Origin: Anaerolineaceae bacterium | Lineage (GTDB): Bacteria; Chloroflexota; Anaerolineae; Anaerolineales; Anaerolineaceae | Length of the DNA: 64,000 nucleotides | NCBI GenBank assembly: GCA_030653365.1 | Contig: JAURZL010000010.1 | Span: forward strand, 248,001-312,000 | Reading direction: 5' to 3' | Shown: piece by piece, positions 37,150 to 46,549 of the stretch | How positions within the stretch are numbered: the stretch's first letter is position 1 | Layout of the letters: every line of letters starts with the position of its first letter | Translations under genes and position numbers: made by a program | The notes under the pieces: generated by a model | The model's database searches: none | Seen by the model: the letters and a program-made list of their open reading frames with translations, nothing else | What the model was told of the DNA's origin: nothing

Positions 37150-37671
37150 TTATTGAGATAATAAGGATTTCAATTCGCTTGACCATAAGCGAATGGCTGC
37201 CCAGTCCCGATGATCTCCAGCTTTCCAAACACCAAAGAGGGTACTCAAGTGGAACTTTAGACGGTCGCTGGCTGATGGAATCTTCTTGAGGTCCAGACCA
37301 CCAGCGAAAACCTCAGTGTTGATGGTGGGCACCAGTGATTTAACGGGTTGCAGCCAGCTTTGCACATGACTGCGATAATTTTCTCCGTTCTTCATGGCAA
37401 GTGTCATACAAACCAAAAAGGCAGCAAATGGTTTCTTTGATAATTCATTCCGGTTTTCTTGCACAAATTGCATGGCTTCTGGTAACCAGGCACCTGCCTG
37501 AATGCCACTTCCGGCAACCACAGCCTGGTAATCCTCCAAATTTTTGACATCTTTCATTGGTAATACATCCACCTGAAGATGATCATCTTCCATTAATTTG
37601 CCAATCATTTCAGCTACCCCCTGGGTAAAACCAGTACAGCTGGCATACGTAACCAGAACTTTCTTTGCCAC
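37150..37671 (-). CDS. Flavodoxin-domain protein (HemG-like)
   Basis: The likely start is the GTG at 37671 with AAGGA upstream, giving 173 residues beginning AKKVLVTYASCTGFTQGVAE. This is a flavodoxin FMN phosphate loop (T-Y-A-S-x-T-G-x-T). MKDVKNLEDYQAVVAGSGIQAGAW is the second FMN-contacting region. This is the flavodoxin_5 group that includes protoporphyrinogen oxidase HemG; no haem gene is nearby. A similar protein occurs at 55258-55761. Confidence 0.83.
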   Translation of the reverse strand: MAKKVLVTYASCTGFTQGVAEMIGKLMEDDHLQVDVLPMKDVKNLEDYQAVVAGSGIQAGAWLPEAMQFVQENRNELSKKPFAAFLVCMTLAMKNGENYRSHVQSWLQPVKSLVPTINTEVFAGGLDLKKIPSASDRLKFHLSTLFGVWKAGDHRDWAAIRLWSSELKSLLSQ

Positions 37672-37888
37672 AATGATCTTCCTTTCGTGATTGCCAGATA
37701 AAAAAAGCAATTTATAATTTTCGAGCTTGATGGAGGAATAACCAATTATTCATTGATTACTTCGAACCTAATTATATCAATCCTAAGATAGAACCAACTT
37801 GAATTGTGATCAATAAATTCAATACCAAATTAAATAGATAATTTATAATAATGTTTATCTAATTTGTTTTCAAAGAAGGACACCCCCC

Positions 37889-39031
37889 ATGGCCATAAAA
37901 ATCGAAGAAGTTTCCACATATCATCAATTAGATACTTTTATTAAATTCCCTTTCAGCATTTATAAAGGTAATCCATATTGGGTGCCACCTCTTCTCATGG
38001 ACGAGAAAAACACCCTGGATTGGAAGAAGAATCCTGCCTTCGAGGACTCCCAGGCTCGTTATTGGCTGGCATATAAAGATGGAAAAGTTGTTGGACGTAT
38101 CGCCGGGATCTATATTCCAAAATCTAACGAAAAATGGGGACAACACAATGTGCGTTTTGGTTGGGTGGATTTTATCGATGACCGCGAGGTTTCTAGAGCA
38201 CTTTTCGATCAAGTTGAAAATTGGGCAAAGGAACTGGGTATGGACGCCGTTCATGGGCCATTGGGGTTCACCGATCTGGACCCGGAAGGTATGTTGATTG
38301 AAGGATTCGATCAATTGAGTACATTGGCATTGATTTATAATCACCCTTACTATCCGGAACATTTAGAGGCAATGGGGTATGAAAAAGATGCAGATTGGCT
38401 GGAATATGAGATTCAGGTACCCAATCCTCCGCATGAAAAGCTGACGAAAGCTGCTGAAATCGTCATGCGCCGATCCAAACTGCATTTTCTGGAGCTGAAA
38501 AAGAAGAAGGATTTGCTGAATTATGCCATGGATTTATTCGAGTTGATTGATTCGGAATACAGCCAGTTATACGGTACTGTCCCGTTGAGTGACAAACAGA
38601 AACAAGCATACATCGACCAATATTTTGGTTTCGTCTCTCTTGATCTGGTACCTTTACTCCTGGACGAGAACAATAAAATGGTAGGTTTTGCCATTGTGAT
38701 GCCTTCTCTATCCAAAGCATTACAAAAATCCAAGGGTAAGATTTTTCCCTTTGGTTGGCTCAATTTGTTAAAAGCGCTTAAATCAAATACCTTCGGAGAT
38801 CTTTATCTGATTGCAGTGAAGTCAGAATATCGTGGGCAAGGACTCAATGCAGCCATCATGCACCGGGTCAATATTGCCTTAAATAAACATGGTATTACCA
38901 GGGTGGAAACCAACGCCAACCTGGAAACAAATACCAATGTGCGCGGACAATGGAAATTATTTGAATATCGCCAGCACAAACGCCGTCGCTGCGTAATTAA
39001 ACATTTAAACAATACAGAACCAACTTTTTGA
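37889..39031 (+). CDS. Large GNAT-like acetyltransferase family protein
   Basis: The 380-residue protein belongs to a long GNAT-like family with the start PFSIYKGNPYWVPPLLMDE, RIAGIYIP and FGWVDFIDD in the first domain and VKSEYRGQGLNAAIM plus RVETNANLETN in the second (about 300-370). It keeps the acetyl-CoA loop R-G-Q-G-L. Such proteins are common as hypothetical acetyltransferases, and the substrate is unknown. GAAGGA precedes the ATG. It is monocistronic and divergent from the flavodoxin gene. Confidence 0.82.
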   Translation: MAIKIEEVSTYHQLDTFIKFPFSIYKGNPYWVPPLLMDEKNTLDWKKNPAFEDSQARYWLAYKDGKVVGRIAGIYIPKSNEKWGQHNVRFGWVDFIDDREVSRALFDQVENWAKELGMDAVHGPLGFTDLDPEGMLIEGFDQLSTLALIYNHPYYPEHLEAMGYEKDADWLEYEIQVPNPPHEKLTKAAEIVMRRSKLHFLELKKKKDLLNYAMDLFELIDSEYSQLYGTVPLSDKQKQAYIDQYFGFVSLDLVPLLLDENNKMVGFAIVMPSLSKALQKSKGKIFPFGWLNLLKALKSNTFGDLYLIAVKSEYRGQGLNAAIMHRVNIALNKHGITRVETNANLETNTNVRGQWKLFEYRQHKRRRCVIKHLNNTEPTF

Positions 39032-39070
39032 AGTTGACCCTGTTTCATATTCCCGATGTCGGTGAATAGA

Positions 39071-39685
39071 TCAACGTTCAGAAAGAACTTTGATCGTCAG
39101 CAGCATCTTGCGTTCCATGACAAACACGATCGGACGAATTCCTTCCCAAATTCCACCGGTCATGTTGGTGCTGGTGCGTGTGATCAACCGGGTGGAGCCA
39201 TCTGTTTGCGGAAGGAGTATAAATTGCCAGGTTTCTTCCCAGGATTCATTGCTTTGATGCCCAAAAGTAACAGCCTGGTTTGGAAGTACTTCATCCACGA
39301 TATAAGGCGGTGGTGCAAAATCGCCGGCACACATTTTCATCAGGTCACCAGCGTCCAGGTTTTGCCATTCAGGATGAAAGCTTTCATCTTTCGCCATTTT
39401 ACATCCCACCAAATTTTCCAACCAGGTATAGCTGTACATTCCTGATTTATCTGCACCAATCTGCAATATCCAGGGATAGATTTTCTGAACTGGAGCTTTT
39501 ATTGTGATTCCCCGGTTGGTTGTTCGAGCGGGATTCGTCAAAAAACCATCTCCCGGAAATTTCTGCGTTCGTTCATCTGGGGTTGAACCCCAGCGATCCA
39601 TCCAGGGTGTGAGAAGGACTGCCAGTATTACAACCAAAACAAGTACACCCAATAATATTCCAACAACAATTAAGAACTTTTTCAT
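39071..39685 (-). CDS. Membrane-anchored SRPBCC-fold protein
   Basis: The 204-residue protein has one N-terminal hydrophobic helix (about 3-27) and then a START/Bet v1-like domain (about 55-190) with ITIKAPVQKIYPWILQIGADKSG and DEVLPNQAVTFGHQ, typical of SRPBCC proteins that hold hydrophobic ligands. The ligand is unknown. It lies 66 bp after two small membrane-protein genes on the same strand and may belong to their operon. GAGGA precedes the ATG. Confidence 0.82.
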   Translation of the reverse strand: MKKFLIVVGILLGVLVLVVILAVLLTPWMDRWGSTPDERTQKFPGDGFLTNPARTTNRGITIKAPVQKIYPWILQIGADKSGMYSYTWLENLVGCKMAKDESFHPEWQNLDAGDLMKMCAGDFAPPPYIVDEVLPNQAVTFGHQSNESWEETWQFILLPQTDGSTRLITRTSTNMTGGIWEGIRPIVFVMERKMLLTIKVLSER

Positions 39686-39751
39686 TTTTATCCTCTTTGT
39701 TTAATTCCAAGATTATTCGTATGATTTTTGCCATTTTCAAAATAATCATCA

Positions 39752-40240
39752 TTAGCTTTGTGTTATTGTTGCAGCGCGAATTGGTCTCCTTAACCTAAAG
39801 GCTGGTTCAGGAAATTCATGCCGCATCAGAATAACAAAGGACACAATTAACAATGGAGCTGTGATCTCCTCCATACCAACCGGGGTCAGAAAGAGGCAAA
39901 ACAGGGAAGCTGCAATTAAACCGAGCTTAACCGCTCTGCCTTTGCTCAGGATCATAAGTCCAACACTTGCCTCGAAGAGAATCAGAGCAATCACAAAAGG
40001 CACCGGGATCGAACCCAGAATTTCGGTGAAAAACCAACGATAAATCGGTAGAAACGCTTTTGCTCCAGTGGCTGCGAACAAAGCAGGATCCGTCAATAAT
40101 ATTGGCACATTCACACCAAGCGCCATGATCAGGAAAAATATACCTACCACCATCCTTCCTGTCTTCGGCCGAAAATATGCTAATGACGCGAGAATAATTG
40201 CGAAGGCAATAACAACGGTAAAGGGATTAATGAGACTCAT
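39752..40240 (-). CDS. Four-helix membrane protein of unknown function
   Basis: The 162-residue protein has about four or five hydrophobic helices (about 7-23, 30-50, 78-100, 105-140) and a basic C-terminal tail. The size and helix pattern are DoxX-like, but I see no firm motif. It is encoded 12 bp after the next upstream membrane protein on the same strand, so they form an operon. Confidence 0.72.
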   Translation of the reverse strand: MSLINPFTVVIAFAIILASLAYFRPKTGRMVVGIFFLIMALGVNVPILLTDPALFAATGAKAFLPIYRWFFTEILGSIPVPFVIALILFEASVGLMILSKGRAVKLGLIAASLFCLFLTPVGMEEITAPLLIVSFVILMRHEFPEPAFRLRRPIRAATITQS

Positions 40241-40252
40241 GAGATTCCTCCA

Positions 40253-40684
40253 TTAAGAAAATAGTGATTTAGGCCAATGCAGTGCCAACCCGGCAAAAAC
40301 AGCCAGATTGATAAGCACACCGGCAATCAACCATGGGTGCCAATAAAAAACCAACAGAATTAAGGATGCAGCTGCTCCCAGGATGGCAGTCCCTTGCCAG
40401 ATCTGGTTTAATCCGGGTACTCCCAATAAACCCAGTCCTGCCAGCGCAAAGCCAGCCACGGTCAATAACCAAAGTGCGCTCCCCAAGCCACGGACGACAT
40501 TATTCGATAATCCCATTTTCGATACCAGCCAGGCAGGATCAGTGTCCGTTCTTGACCACGAAGGCCAGAAAGGAGTGCGTAATTCACCCGGTTTTGGGGT
40601 GGGCACATAAGTCAGGCTGTAATGTACCAGACCATGGGCGATCAAAAAAACAGCAATAAAGATTTTAAGCGTATTTGCATTCAT
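40253..40684 (-). CDS. Small membrane protein of unknown function
   Basis: The 143-residue protein has four hydrophobic helices (about 5-25, 68-88, 93-112 and 117-135) and a polar loop YVPTPKPGELRTPFWPSW between helices 1 and 2 that should face outside. No family is recognised. Its start overlaps the stop of the upstream 71-aa gene by four bases (ATGA), indicating translational coupling. Confidence 0.75.
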   Translation of the reverse strand: MNANTLKIFIAVFLIAHGLVHYSLTYVPTPKPGELRTPFWPSWSRTDTDPAWLVSKMGLSNNVVRGLGSALWLLTVAGFALAGLGLLGVPGLNQIWQGTAILGAAASLILLVFYWHPWLIAGVLINLAVFAGLALHWPKSLFS

Positions 40685-40896
40685 AATTCCTCCACAATAA
40701 CAGAATTTAATTTCAAATTAAGATCTCTGATCCGTTCCAGAAATCCATGTAAAGCCGATCGATCCTGGATCTCTCCACATAAAATGGTCTCACCATTGTT
40801 CATGGAGGTCAGCGTTAGTCCCTCAAACCAGATTGTCCAGTAATCATCCAGGGTTTCTTGTAATCTTATTTCGATCCTCAATATGGTTGGTTTCAT
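40681..40896 (-). CDS. 71-residue conserved-looking small protein
   Basis: The soluble 71-residue protein reads LRIEIRLQETLDDYWTIWFEGLTL, then GETILCGEIQDRSALHGFLERIRDLNLKL (short quotes of the pattern: DYWTIWFEGL and GEIQDRSALHGFLERI). This resembles a ligand-binding ferredoxin-like half domain in which the last helix follows D-R-S-A-L-H. Such short proteins often precede membrane-protein operons in Chloroflexota. It leads the three-gene operon 40896 to 39752. Confidence 0.7.
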   Translation of the reverse strand: MKPTILRIEIRLQETLDDYWTIWFEGLTLTSMNNGETILCGEIQDRSALHGFLERIRDLNLKLNSVIVEEL

Positions 40897-40927
40897 TCGT
40901 TTTCACTTTCCTGTCGTCAGTATATCG

Positions 40928-40978
40928 AAAATAAACCCGGCCAACATCTGCTGATCGGATTAATCCAGGGTTTATTTT
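40928..40978. terminator. Hairpin terminator of the MalT-like gene
   Basis: AAAATAAACCC (40928-40938) pairs with GGGTTTATTTT (40968-40978), an 11-bp stem rich in A-T with T tails in both directions. It lies 20 bp after the stop at 40998. Confidence 0.55.
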
Positions 40979-40997
40979 TGGTTTCAGCAAGAGATGG

Positions 40998-43646
40998 TTA
41001 AATCAACCCCATGTCTTTTGCTTTAGCGATAGCTTCCGTGCGGTTAGCAACATCCAGTTTACGATAAATGGCAGCTGTATGGGCTTTAACCGTACCGTAG
41101 GAAATAAATAGCTTTTGGCCGATCGCATCATTGGAAAATCCGACTGCCATCCAACGCAATATATCGACTTCTCGTTTTGTTAATGGGTTGTCCGATGAAC
41201 GGCTTGGCTGGCTCTGAAAGACCACAGCTAAGATTTCACTAATCCCGGTAATCTCCTGGCAACTTTCCAACAATGGTTTTAGCCACACGCCATGTTCAAT
41301 GTAAACCTGGCGAAAACCACGAGGCAATCCCAATTCCAAAGCTTCTTTCAAGATGGGTAAAGCCAGGCTTGGATTTGAAATTGTGCAAGCCTTCAGTACA
41401 AGTGCCTGGATCAACATCAATATTCTTTGACGCTTACGCGCAGCATTCTCAACCGTTGTGATCAGTTCAAGCGCAGATTGATGTTTTCCTTCAGCCTTCA
41501 ATACTTTGGCGAAAGCCAGGAATAACACTTCGCTAGACTCATTTAATTGTTTTGATTGCGGTATTTGATCAATATTCTGCCTGGATAACCATGTGGAAGC
41601 ACTCGTATTCATCCCAGTCGCTAACCATAAGTTCACCTTGATTAACGCCAGCAAGGATTGTAAGGATGATACAACCGGTGCATTTTCTATCCAGTCAGTT
41701 GCTTGTTGTATAGCTTGTTTTACCTGATCGTATCTTTGTAATGCAAAATAATAGCGCGCCTTAATTAAGAATGTGTAGGCACTATGGTTGGGGTTTTCCC
41801 ATTGTTGGTTATGAGAAATTGCCCGCTCAATTAATTCACCCGCTTCATTCAGTTCTCGGCGTTCGACCAGGATATTTGCCAGAAATGCTTCCAATCTCCC
41901 AATAAATCCGGGACCACTGGAAGATTGGGTTGAGCGATGTAACCCGGATCTGAAAATTTCCTCTGCTTTTTTAATTTCACCTTTCTGACGCAGCATTTCT
42001 CCCAGATCAACGGAACCAGAGACAATGGTGTACAAGTTGTCAATTTCATAACCAATCTTAAGCACTTCTTCAAAGCAGTCAATCGCAGCATCCAGATTAC
42101 CCAAAATACGGTGTCCATAACCCACTGCCCAACAATGAACACTGTAAGCAAATTTTATCTCTTTCGGGACGCAGTCTTTCGGTAGATCTATTAAACCAAT
42201 TGCTGTGTTAATATTCCCGCTAATGACTGCAAGAAGACTCCGAATGGCACGGATCTCTGCCTGCATTCGCATCCGATCATTTAACTGAATGTCTAAATTT
42301 TCCATACCTGATTCAGCACTAATGAGGCGCCTTTCAGCTTCATCCGGACGTGAAGCAAAAGCCAATGCCCATGCCTGATAGATATTTAACCCAGGCCGTT
42401 GACCCGCCAATTCTTCTGGCAGTAGTCGGATCCAGGCTAATAATTGGTGCAATCTGCCATGTGAAAAAAGATCAATCGTCCTTTGCTCGACTATTTCTGC
42501 CGGACGTGTGAAATTTCCAGCTTGCACATATTGTTGCACAGCTTCTTCATAATGTTGATTTTCATCAAACCACGCTCCAGCCCGTTCGTAGATATTTTTG
42601 ATTTCCCCTGGATTAGTTTTTTCGTGCTGTTTCATCCTAACCCGCAAGAGGTCAGCAAAGAGATGATGATAACGATACCAATGACGATTTTCATCCAAAG
42701 GGATTAAGAAACAATTCATTCTTTCTAACATTTCCAGTATTTCTTTTCCATCCAATCTCATCGTAACCGCATCACAAAGTTGTGAGCAGAAGCGATCTAG
42801 GAGGGCTGTTTGCATGAGAAAAGTCTGAATTTCTTCGCTCTGATTATTAAGCACCTCTTCGGATAAAAAATCCATAATGAAACGTTGTTGCCCGGATAAA
42901 GTGTGCAGTAAGCCAGTCAAATTATCTTTTCCAAACTTAGATAGCAACAGCATACGTATCCCTGCAATCCAGCCTTCTGTTTTTGATTCCATCAGGAAAA
43001 GATCATGATCATTTAAACTGGTTTTTAATGTTTGTTCGATTATATTTTTAATTTCATTTTTGGAAAATTTCAAATCATGCAATCGGATTTCAACCAGCTG
43101 CCCTCTTGCCCTTAATCGATGCAACGGCAAAGGTGGGTCAGATCGGCTTGCAAGGGCAAAATGAATGTGTGAAGGAAGGTGTTCGATCAGAAATCTGAGT
43201 GCAGCAAATAAATCGGGATTATGGATCGTGTGAACATCATCCAAAATTATCACCAATGATCCCTGAATGCTATTCAAAGGATTTATTAATACGGCAGCGA
43301 TTTCTATAGGAGCTGGTAAAGTAGGAGAGGCAAACAGATCATTTATCAACGCTGAAATTCCCGGTATAAACCTCGTTAATGCAGTTGTCAGGTAGGTAAA
43401 AAATCGAACAATATCATTGTCTGTTGGATCGAGGGAATACCAGGCGAAGTGAACATCTCCCTTTTGGGCATGGATCCATTCACTGAGAACTGTCGTCTTT
43501 CCATATCCAGCCGGAGCACTCAACAGGATTAATGGATGGTCTGGTAATAAACCTTCATTTAAATGCTTAATCAATTGTGGACGGATTACCCGGTCATGGA
43601 TTAACGGTGGAATATATAGTTTGGTTTCCAGGAGGGGTGTGTTCAT
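40998..43646 (-). CDS. MalT-type LAL transcriptional regulator
   Basis: The 882-residue protein begins with LLETKLYIPPLIHDRVIRP, typical of MalT-family ATPases, followed by P-loop SAPAGYGKTT (43-52) and Walker B LVIILDDVHTI. A long TPR/helical sensor region (about 350-800) leads to a C-terminal LuxR helix-turn-helix (about 815-880) with LTKREVDILRWMAVGFSNDAI and GTVKAHTAAIYRKLDV. Such regulators bind ATP and an inducer and then activate transcription. It is divergent from the Cys-type OsmC gene, a plausible target. Confidence 0.92.
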   Translation of the reverse strand: MNTPLLETKLYIPPLIHDRVIRPQLIKHLNEGLLPDHPLILLSAPAGYGKTTVLSEWIHAQKGDVHFAWYSLDPTDNDIVRFFTYLTTALTRFIPGISALINDLFASPTLPAPIEIAAVLINPLNSIQGSLVIILDDVHTIHNPDLFAALRFLIEHLPSHIHFALASRSDPPLPLHRLRARGQLVEIRLHDLKFSKNEIKNIIEQTLKTSLNDHDLFLMESKTEGWIAGIRMLLLSKFGKDNLTGLLHTLSGQQRFIMDFLSEEVLNNQSEEIQTFLMQTALLDRFCSQLCDAVTMRLDGKEILEMLERMNCFLIPLDENRHWYRYHHLFADLLRVRMKQHEKTNPGEIKNIYERAGAWFDENQHYEEAVQQYVQAGNFTRPAEIVEQRTIDLFSHGRLHQLLAWIRLLPEELAGQRPGLNIYQAWALAFASRPDEAERRLISAESGMENLDIQLNDRMRMQAEIRAIRSLLAVISGNINTAIGLIDLPKDCVPKEIKFAYSVHCWAVGYGHRILGNLDAAIDCFEEVLKIGYEIDNLYTIVSGSVDLGEMLRQKGEIKKAEEIFRSGLHRSTQSSSGPGFIGRLEAFLANILVERRELNEAGELIERAISHNQQWENPNHSAYTFLIKARYYFALQRYDQVKQAIQQATDWIENAPVVSSLQSLLALIKVNLWLATGMNTSASTWLSRQNIDQIPQSKQLNESSEVLFLAFAKVLKAEGKHQSALELITTVENAARKRQRILMLIQALVLKACTISNPSLALPILKEALELGLPRGFRQVYIEHGVWLKPLLESCQEITGISEILAVVFQSQPSRSSDNPLTKREVDILRWMAVGFSNDAIGQKLFISYGTVKAHTAAIYRKLDVANRTEAIAKAKDMGLI

Positions 43647-43868
43647 GGGTCGGATCCTGTAAATTATTTCTCTTACCGAATTTTTGTGAAATTTCTTAAA
43701 AATGAATGGGATTGACGAATAATTCTAGCACAGGGAATGGAAGATCGGAAAATGATTTTGTCACAATTTCCAACAATCCACTCAATTTCAAAAACCAATT
43801 ACATTTATTGGGAACATCGCTGAAGAATTGTTACAATAATACAAAAGAAATCCAAAAAGGAGAATTCG

Positions 43869-44300
43869 ATGGCTGTTCGAAAATCAGAAGCTGTTTGGCA
43901 AGGAACTTTAAAAGAGGGGAAAGGAACGATGAAGCTAGGCAGTGGCGCTTATGAAGGTGCTTACAGTTTTGCTTCCCGTTTTGAAGAAGGCACAGGAACA
44001 AACCCGGAAGAGTTAATTGGCGCTGCCCATGCAGGTTGTTATTCGATGGCATTCAGCGGCGACCTCACCAAAGCAGGCTTTAACCCTGAAATGATCCACA
44101 CAGTGGCAACTGTTTCGTTAGGTAAGATCGATGGCAAATCCCGTATCACCGGCATTCATCTGACAACAGAAGTAAAGGTGAAAGAGATCAGTGAAGAAGC
44201 TTTTCAGCAAATGGCTGAAGAGACTAAGCATGGATGCCCGGTTTCAGTGGCACTTTCCAATGTGCCGATGACATTGGATGCAAAATTGATTCAAGACTAA
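43869..44300 (+). CDS. osmC: OsmC-family peroxiredoxin (Cys type)
   Basis: The 143-residue protein is a normal OsmC/Ohr peroxidase that reduces organic hydroperoxides with a Cys pair. The first reactive Cys is in GAAHAGCYSMAFS (about residue 57) and the second in KHGCPVSVALSNVPM (about 122). AAGGAG precedes the ATG. It is the in-window comparison for the TGA-containing paralogue at 9384-9884. It is divergent from the MalT-like regulator. Confidence 0.92.
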   Translation: MAVRKSEAVWQGTLKEGKGTMKLGSGAYEGAYSFASRFEEGTGTNPEELIGAAHAGCYSMAFSGDLTKAGFNPEMIHTVATVSLGKIDGKSRITGIHLTTEVKVKEISEEAFQQMAEETKHGCPVSVALSNVPMTLDAKLIQD

Positions 44301-44510
44301 TCAGCATTTAAAATTAATAAACAAATAAATACGACTTAAGATCATGCATACTTTCAGATACTGAAGAATTATTCATTTAACCTCAAGCACCAATCTGCAG
44401 GTAAATCAATCGGTAAACCAGTTTTGTTATCAGACTCTATAGTACAATCAATTTAACCCAACCAAAAACACCCTCCAACCTCGGTTTAATGAGATGATAC
44501 CAAAAATTCA

Positions 44511-45239
44511 ATGCCTGATAAGAGATTAATGAATACTTTCAAAGTACTGATTGTTGATTATCAACTAAAATGGATCTCATTGATTCGCCAAATCCTCTTC
44601 CTCGATGGATACTCAGTGATTGTAGAAAATCATGGAGAAAAAGCATTCCAGGTGGCGACAAAAGAACTTCCAGACCTGATCCTGCTTGAACCAAATCTGC
44701 CAGGGGAATTAAATGGTTTTGAGATCACACGTCATATTCGTAAATTTTCAAACATTCCGATCATCATGTTGAGTGAAAAATCCGAAACAGAATACATCCT
44801 GAAGGGATTTAATGCAGGAGTAGATGATTACATAACGAAACCTTTCGATTCAAAAATCCTGCTTGCACGCATTCGAGCCGTATTGAACCGGGTAAAAGAG
44901 ATAATGGTATTACCAGAAGAAATTAAGTGCAACAACCTGGTCATCAACCCAGCAGCTCATAAAGTAACAATCGATGGGAATGAGATCATCTTGACTGAAA
45001 CGGAGTATAACCTGTTACTTGAGCTGGCAAGAAATTGTAATAAAGTCCTCCTTCATGAACAATTGTTATGTGCAGTGTGGGGACCGGAATACCAGAACGA
45101 GGTTATGTACTTACGTTCATTTATTCATACGCTCAGACGGAAAATTGAGATGAATCCGTCTCAACCTAGGCAAATTATCAACCGATCAGGGATTGGATAC
45201 ATGTTGGTTTCAGAACCTTCAGAAACCATGGAGAGATAA
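44511..45239 (+). CDS. OmpR-type response regulator with atypical receiver (Glu in place of phospho-acceptor Asp)
   Basis: The 242-residue protein has a receiver domain (about 8-125) and an OmpR/PhoB winged helix (about 135-238, with LTETEYNLLLELARN and RSFIHTLRRKIE). The usual phospho-acceptor Asp is Glu60 (LILLEPNLPG), and the acidic pair at the N-terminus is reduced to Asp16-Tyr17 (LIVDYQ). The conserved Lys110 in ITKPF remains. Such a receiver cannot be phosphorylated in the normal way and may be locked in an active-like state. It ends three bases before the GDH-like gene, so it probably belongs to that operon. No partner kinase is adjacent. Confidence 0.87.
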   Translation: MPDKRLMNTFKVLIVDYQLKWISLIRQILFLDGYSVIVENHGEKAFQVATKELPDLILLEPNLPGELNGFEITRHIRKFSNIPIIMLSEKSETEYILKGFNAGVDDYITKPFDSKILLARIRAVLNRVKEIMVLPEEIKCNNLVINPAAHKVTIDGNEIILTETEYNLLLELARNCNKVLLHEQLLCAVWGPEYQNEVMYLRSFIHTLRRKIEMNPSQPRQIINRSGIGYMLVSEPSETMER

Positions 45240-45242
45240 ACG

Positions 45243-46532
45243 ATGGAAAAATCACATTATTACAATGTTTTTGATATGGCACAAAAACAATTTAACCGTT
45301 GTGCTGGTCTCCTGGAATTGGATAATATTACGCGTGAATTCTTAAGAGTACCCATGCGGGAATATCAGTTCTCCCTGCCCGTATTCATGGATAATGGAGA
45401 ACCCATTATTTTGCGAAGTTTTTTGGTTCAATATAATGATGCCCGCGGTCCCACCAAAGGCGGTGTACGCTTCCACCCAGCAGAAACCATCGACACCATT
45501 CGCGCTTTGGGTATGTGGATGACATGGAAATGTGCCATCAATAATCTTCCCCTTGGAGGAAGCAGCAGTGGCGTTGTCTGTGATCCTCACCTGTTTACCC
45601 TCTCAGAACAGGAACGAGTTTGTCGTGGTTTCGTGCGGAAAATTGCTCATCTTACCGGTCCCCAATGGGATGTATTAGGTCCGGATATCATGACCAGCCC
45701 CCAATATATGCTCTGGATGTTGGATGAATATGAAACAATCCATGGTCAGAAATATCCGGGATTTATAACTGGCAAACCAATTCACCACGCTGGTTCGAAA
45801 GGTCGCAAAGAAGCCCCTGGTTATGGAGCAATGGTTATTCTAAGAGAAGTACTTAAAGAATCGGGAAAAGATATCACGAAAACACGAGCCAGTTTTCAAG
45901 GATTTGGCATGGTTGGACAGCACGCAGCCCAGCTGTATCATCAAATGGGTGGGGTTATCTCCTGTGTTGCTTGCTGGAATCACAAAGACCGTGCAGCTTA
46001 TTCTTTTGTGAAAAATGACGGGATTGACTTTGATCAATTGGTTTCAATTACTAATGAATTTGGCGAGATTGACAAAGAGAAAGCCCTCGATTTTGGATAT
46101 CAATGCCTACCAGGCGACGATTGGCTTGCCCAGGATGTCGATATTCTGGTACCGGCGGCCCTGGAAAATCAAATTCGTCAGGATAATGTAAATCGCATCA
46201 GCAATCGCGTAAAAATAATTATTGAAGCTGCTAATGGACCGACGGATCTTGATATTGATCCGCTTCTTAAAGACCGTGGGATTTTGGTGATCCCGGATAT
46301 TCTTGCCAATTCTGGTGGCGTCATTTGTAGTTATTTTGAACAGGTACAGGGGAACATGAATTATTTTTGGCCGAAGGAAGAAGTGTTGAGCAAAATTGAC
46401 TCTCAAATCACGTCAGCCTATTTTGATGTCAGCAACTTCGCTCATACCTATCAGGTTTCTCTGCGAGATTCAAGTTATATGCTTGCGATTGACCGGGTGG
46501 CACGTGCCTGTCACGAACGAAATTGGATCTAG
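45243..46532 (+). CDS. Glutamate dehydrogenase paralogue lacking the catalytic lysine
   Basis: The 429-residue protein has the full Glu/Leu/Phe/Val dehydrogenase fold: PTKGGVRFHP (Lys72), MTWKCAIN (Lys96), WDVLGPDIMTSP with the catalytic-type Asp, and the NAD-binding GFGMVGQHAA. At the active-site signature it has LPLGGSSSGVVCDP, where Ser108 replaces the lysine needed for catalysis. The DNA is AGC AGC AGT, so this is not an ambiguous read. It may be a regulatory subunit, as the GdhA subunit is in Thermus thermophilus, or have another role. It is three bases after the atypical regulator and 17 bp before the PEP/pyruvate-binding gene. Confidence 0.88.
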   Translation: MEKSHYYNVFDMAQKQFNRCAGLLELDNITREFLRVPMREYQFSLPVFMDNGEPIILRSFLVQYNDARGPTKGGVRFHPAETIDTIRALGMWMTWKCAINNLPLGGSSSGVVCDPHLFTLSEQERVCRGFVRKIAHLTGPQWDVLGPDIMTSPQYMLWMLDEYETIHGQKYPGFITGKPIHHAGSKGRKEAPGYGAMVILREVLKESGKDITKTRASFQGFGMVGQHAAQLYHQMGGVISCVACWNHKDRAAYSFVKNDGIDFDQLVSITNEFGEIDKEKALDFGYQCLPGDDWLAQDVDILVPAALENQIRQDNVNRISNRVKIIIEAANGPTDLDIDPLLKDRGILVIPDILANSGGVICSYFEQVQGNMNYFWPKEEVLSKIDSQITSAYFDVSNFAHTYQVSLRDSSYMLAIDRVARACHERNWI

Positions 46533-46549
46533 AAGCAAAGGTTGTGGCC

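Noticed and set aside
37150..37671. Haem biosynthesis role (hemG) for the flavodoxin-like protein
   Set aside because: Only the flavodoxin fold is evident; no haem gene is adjacent and a paralogue exists at 55258, so no gene symbol was assigned.
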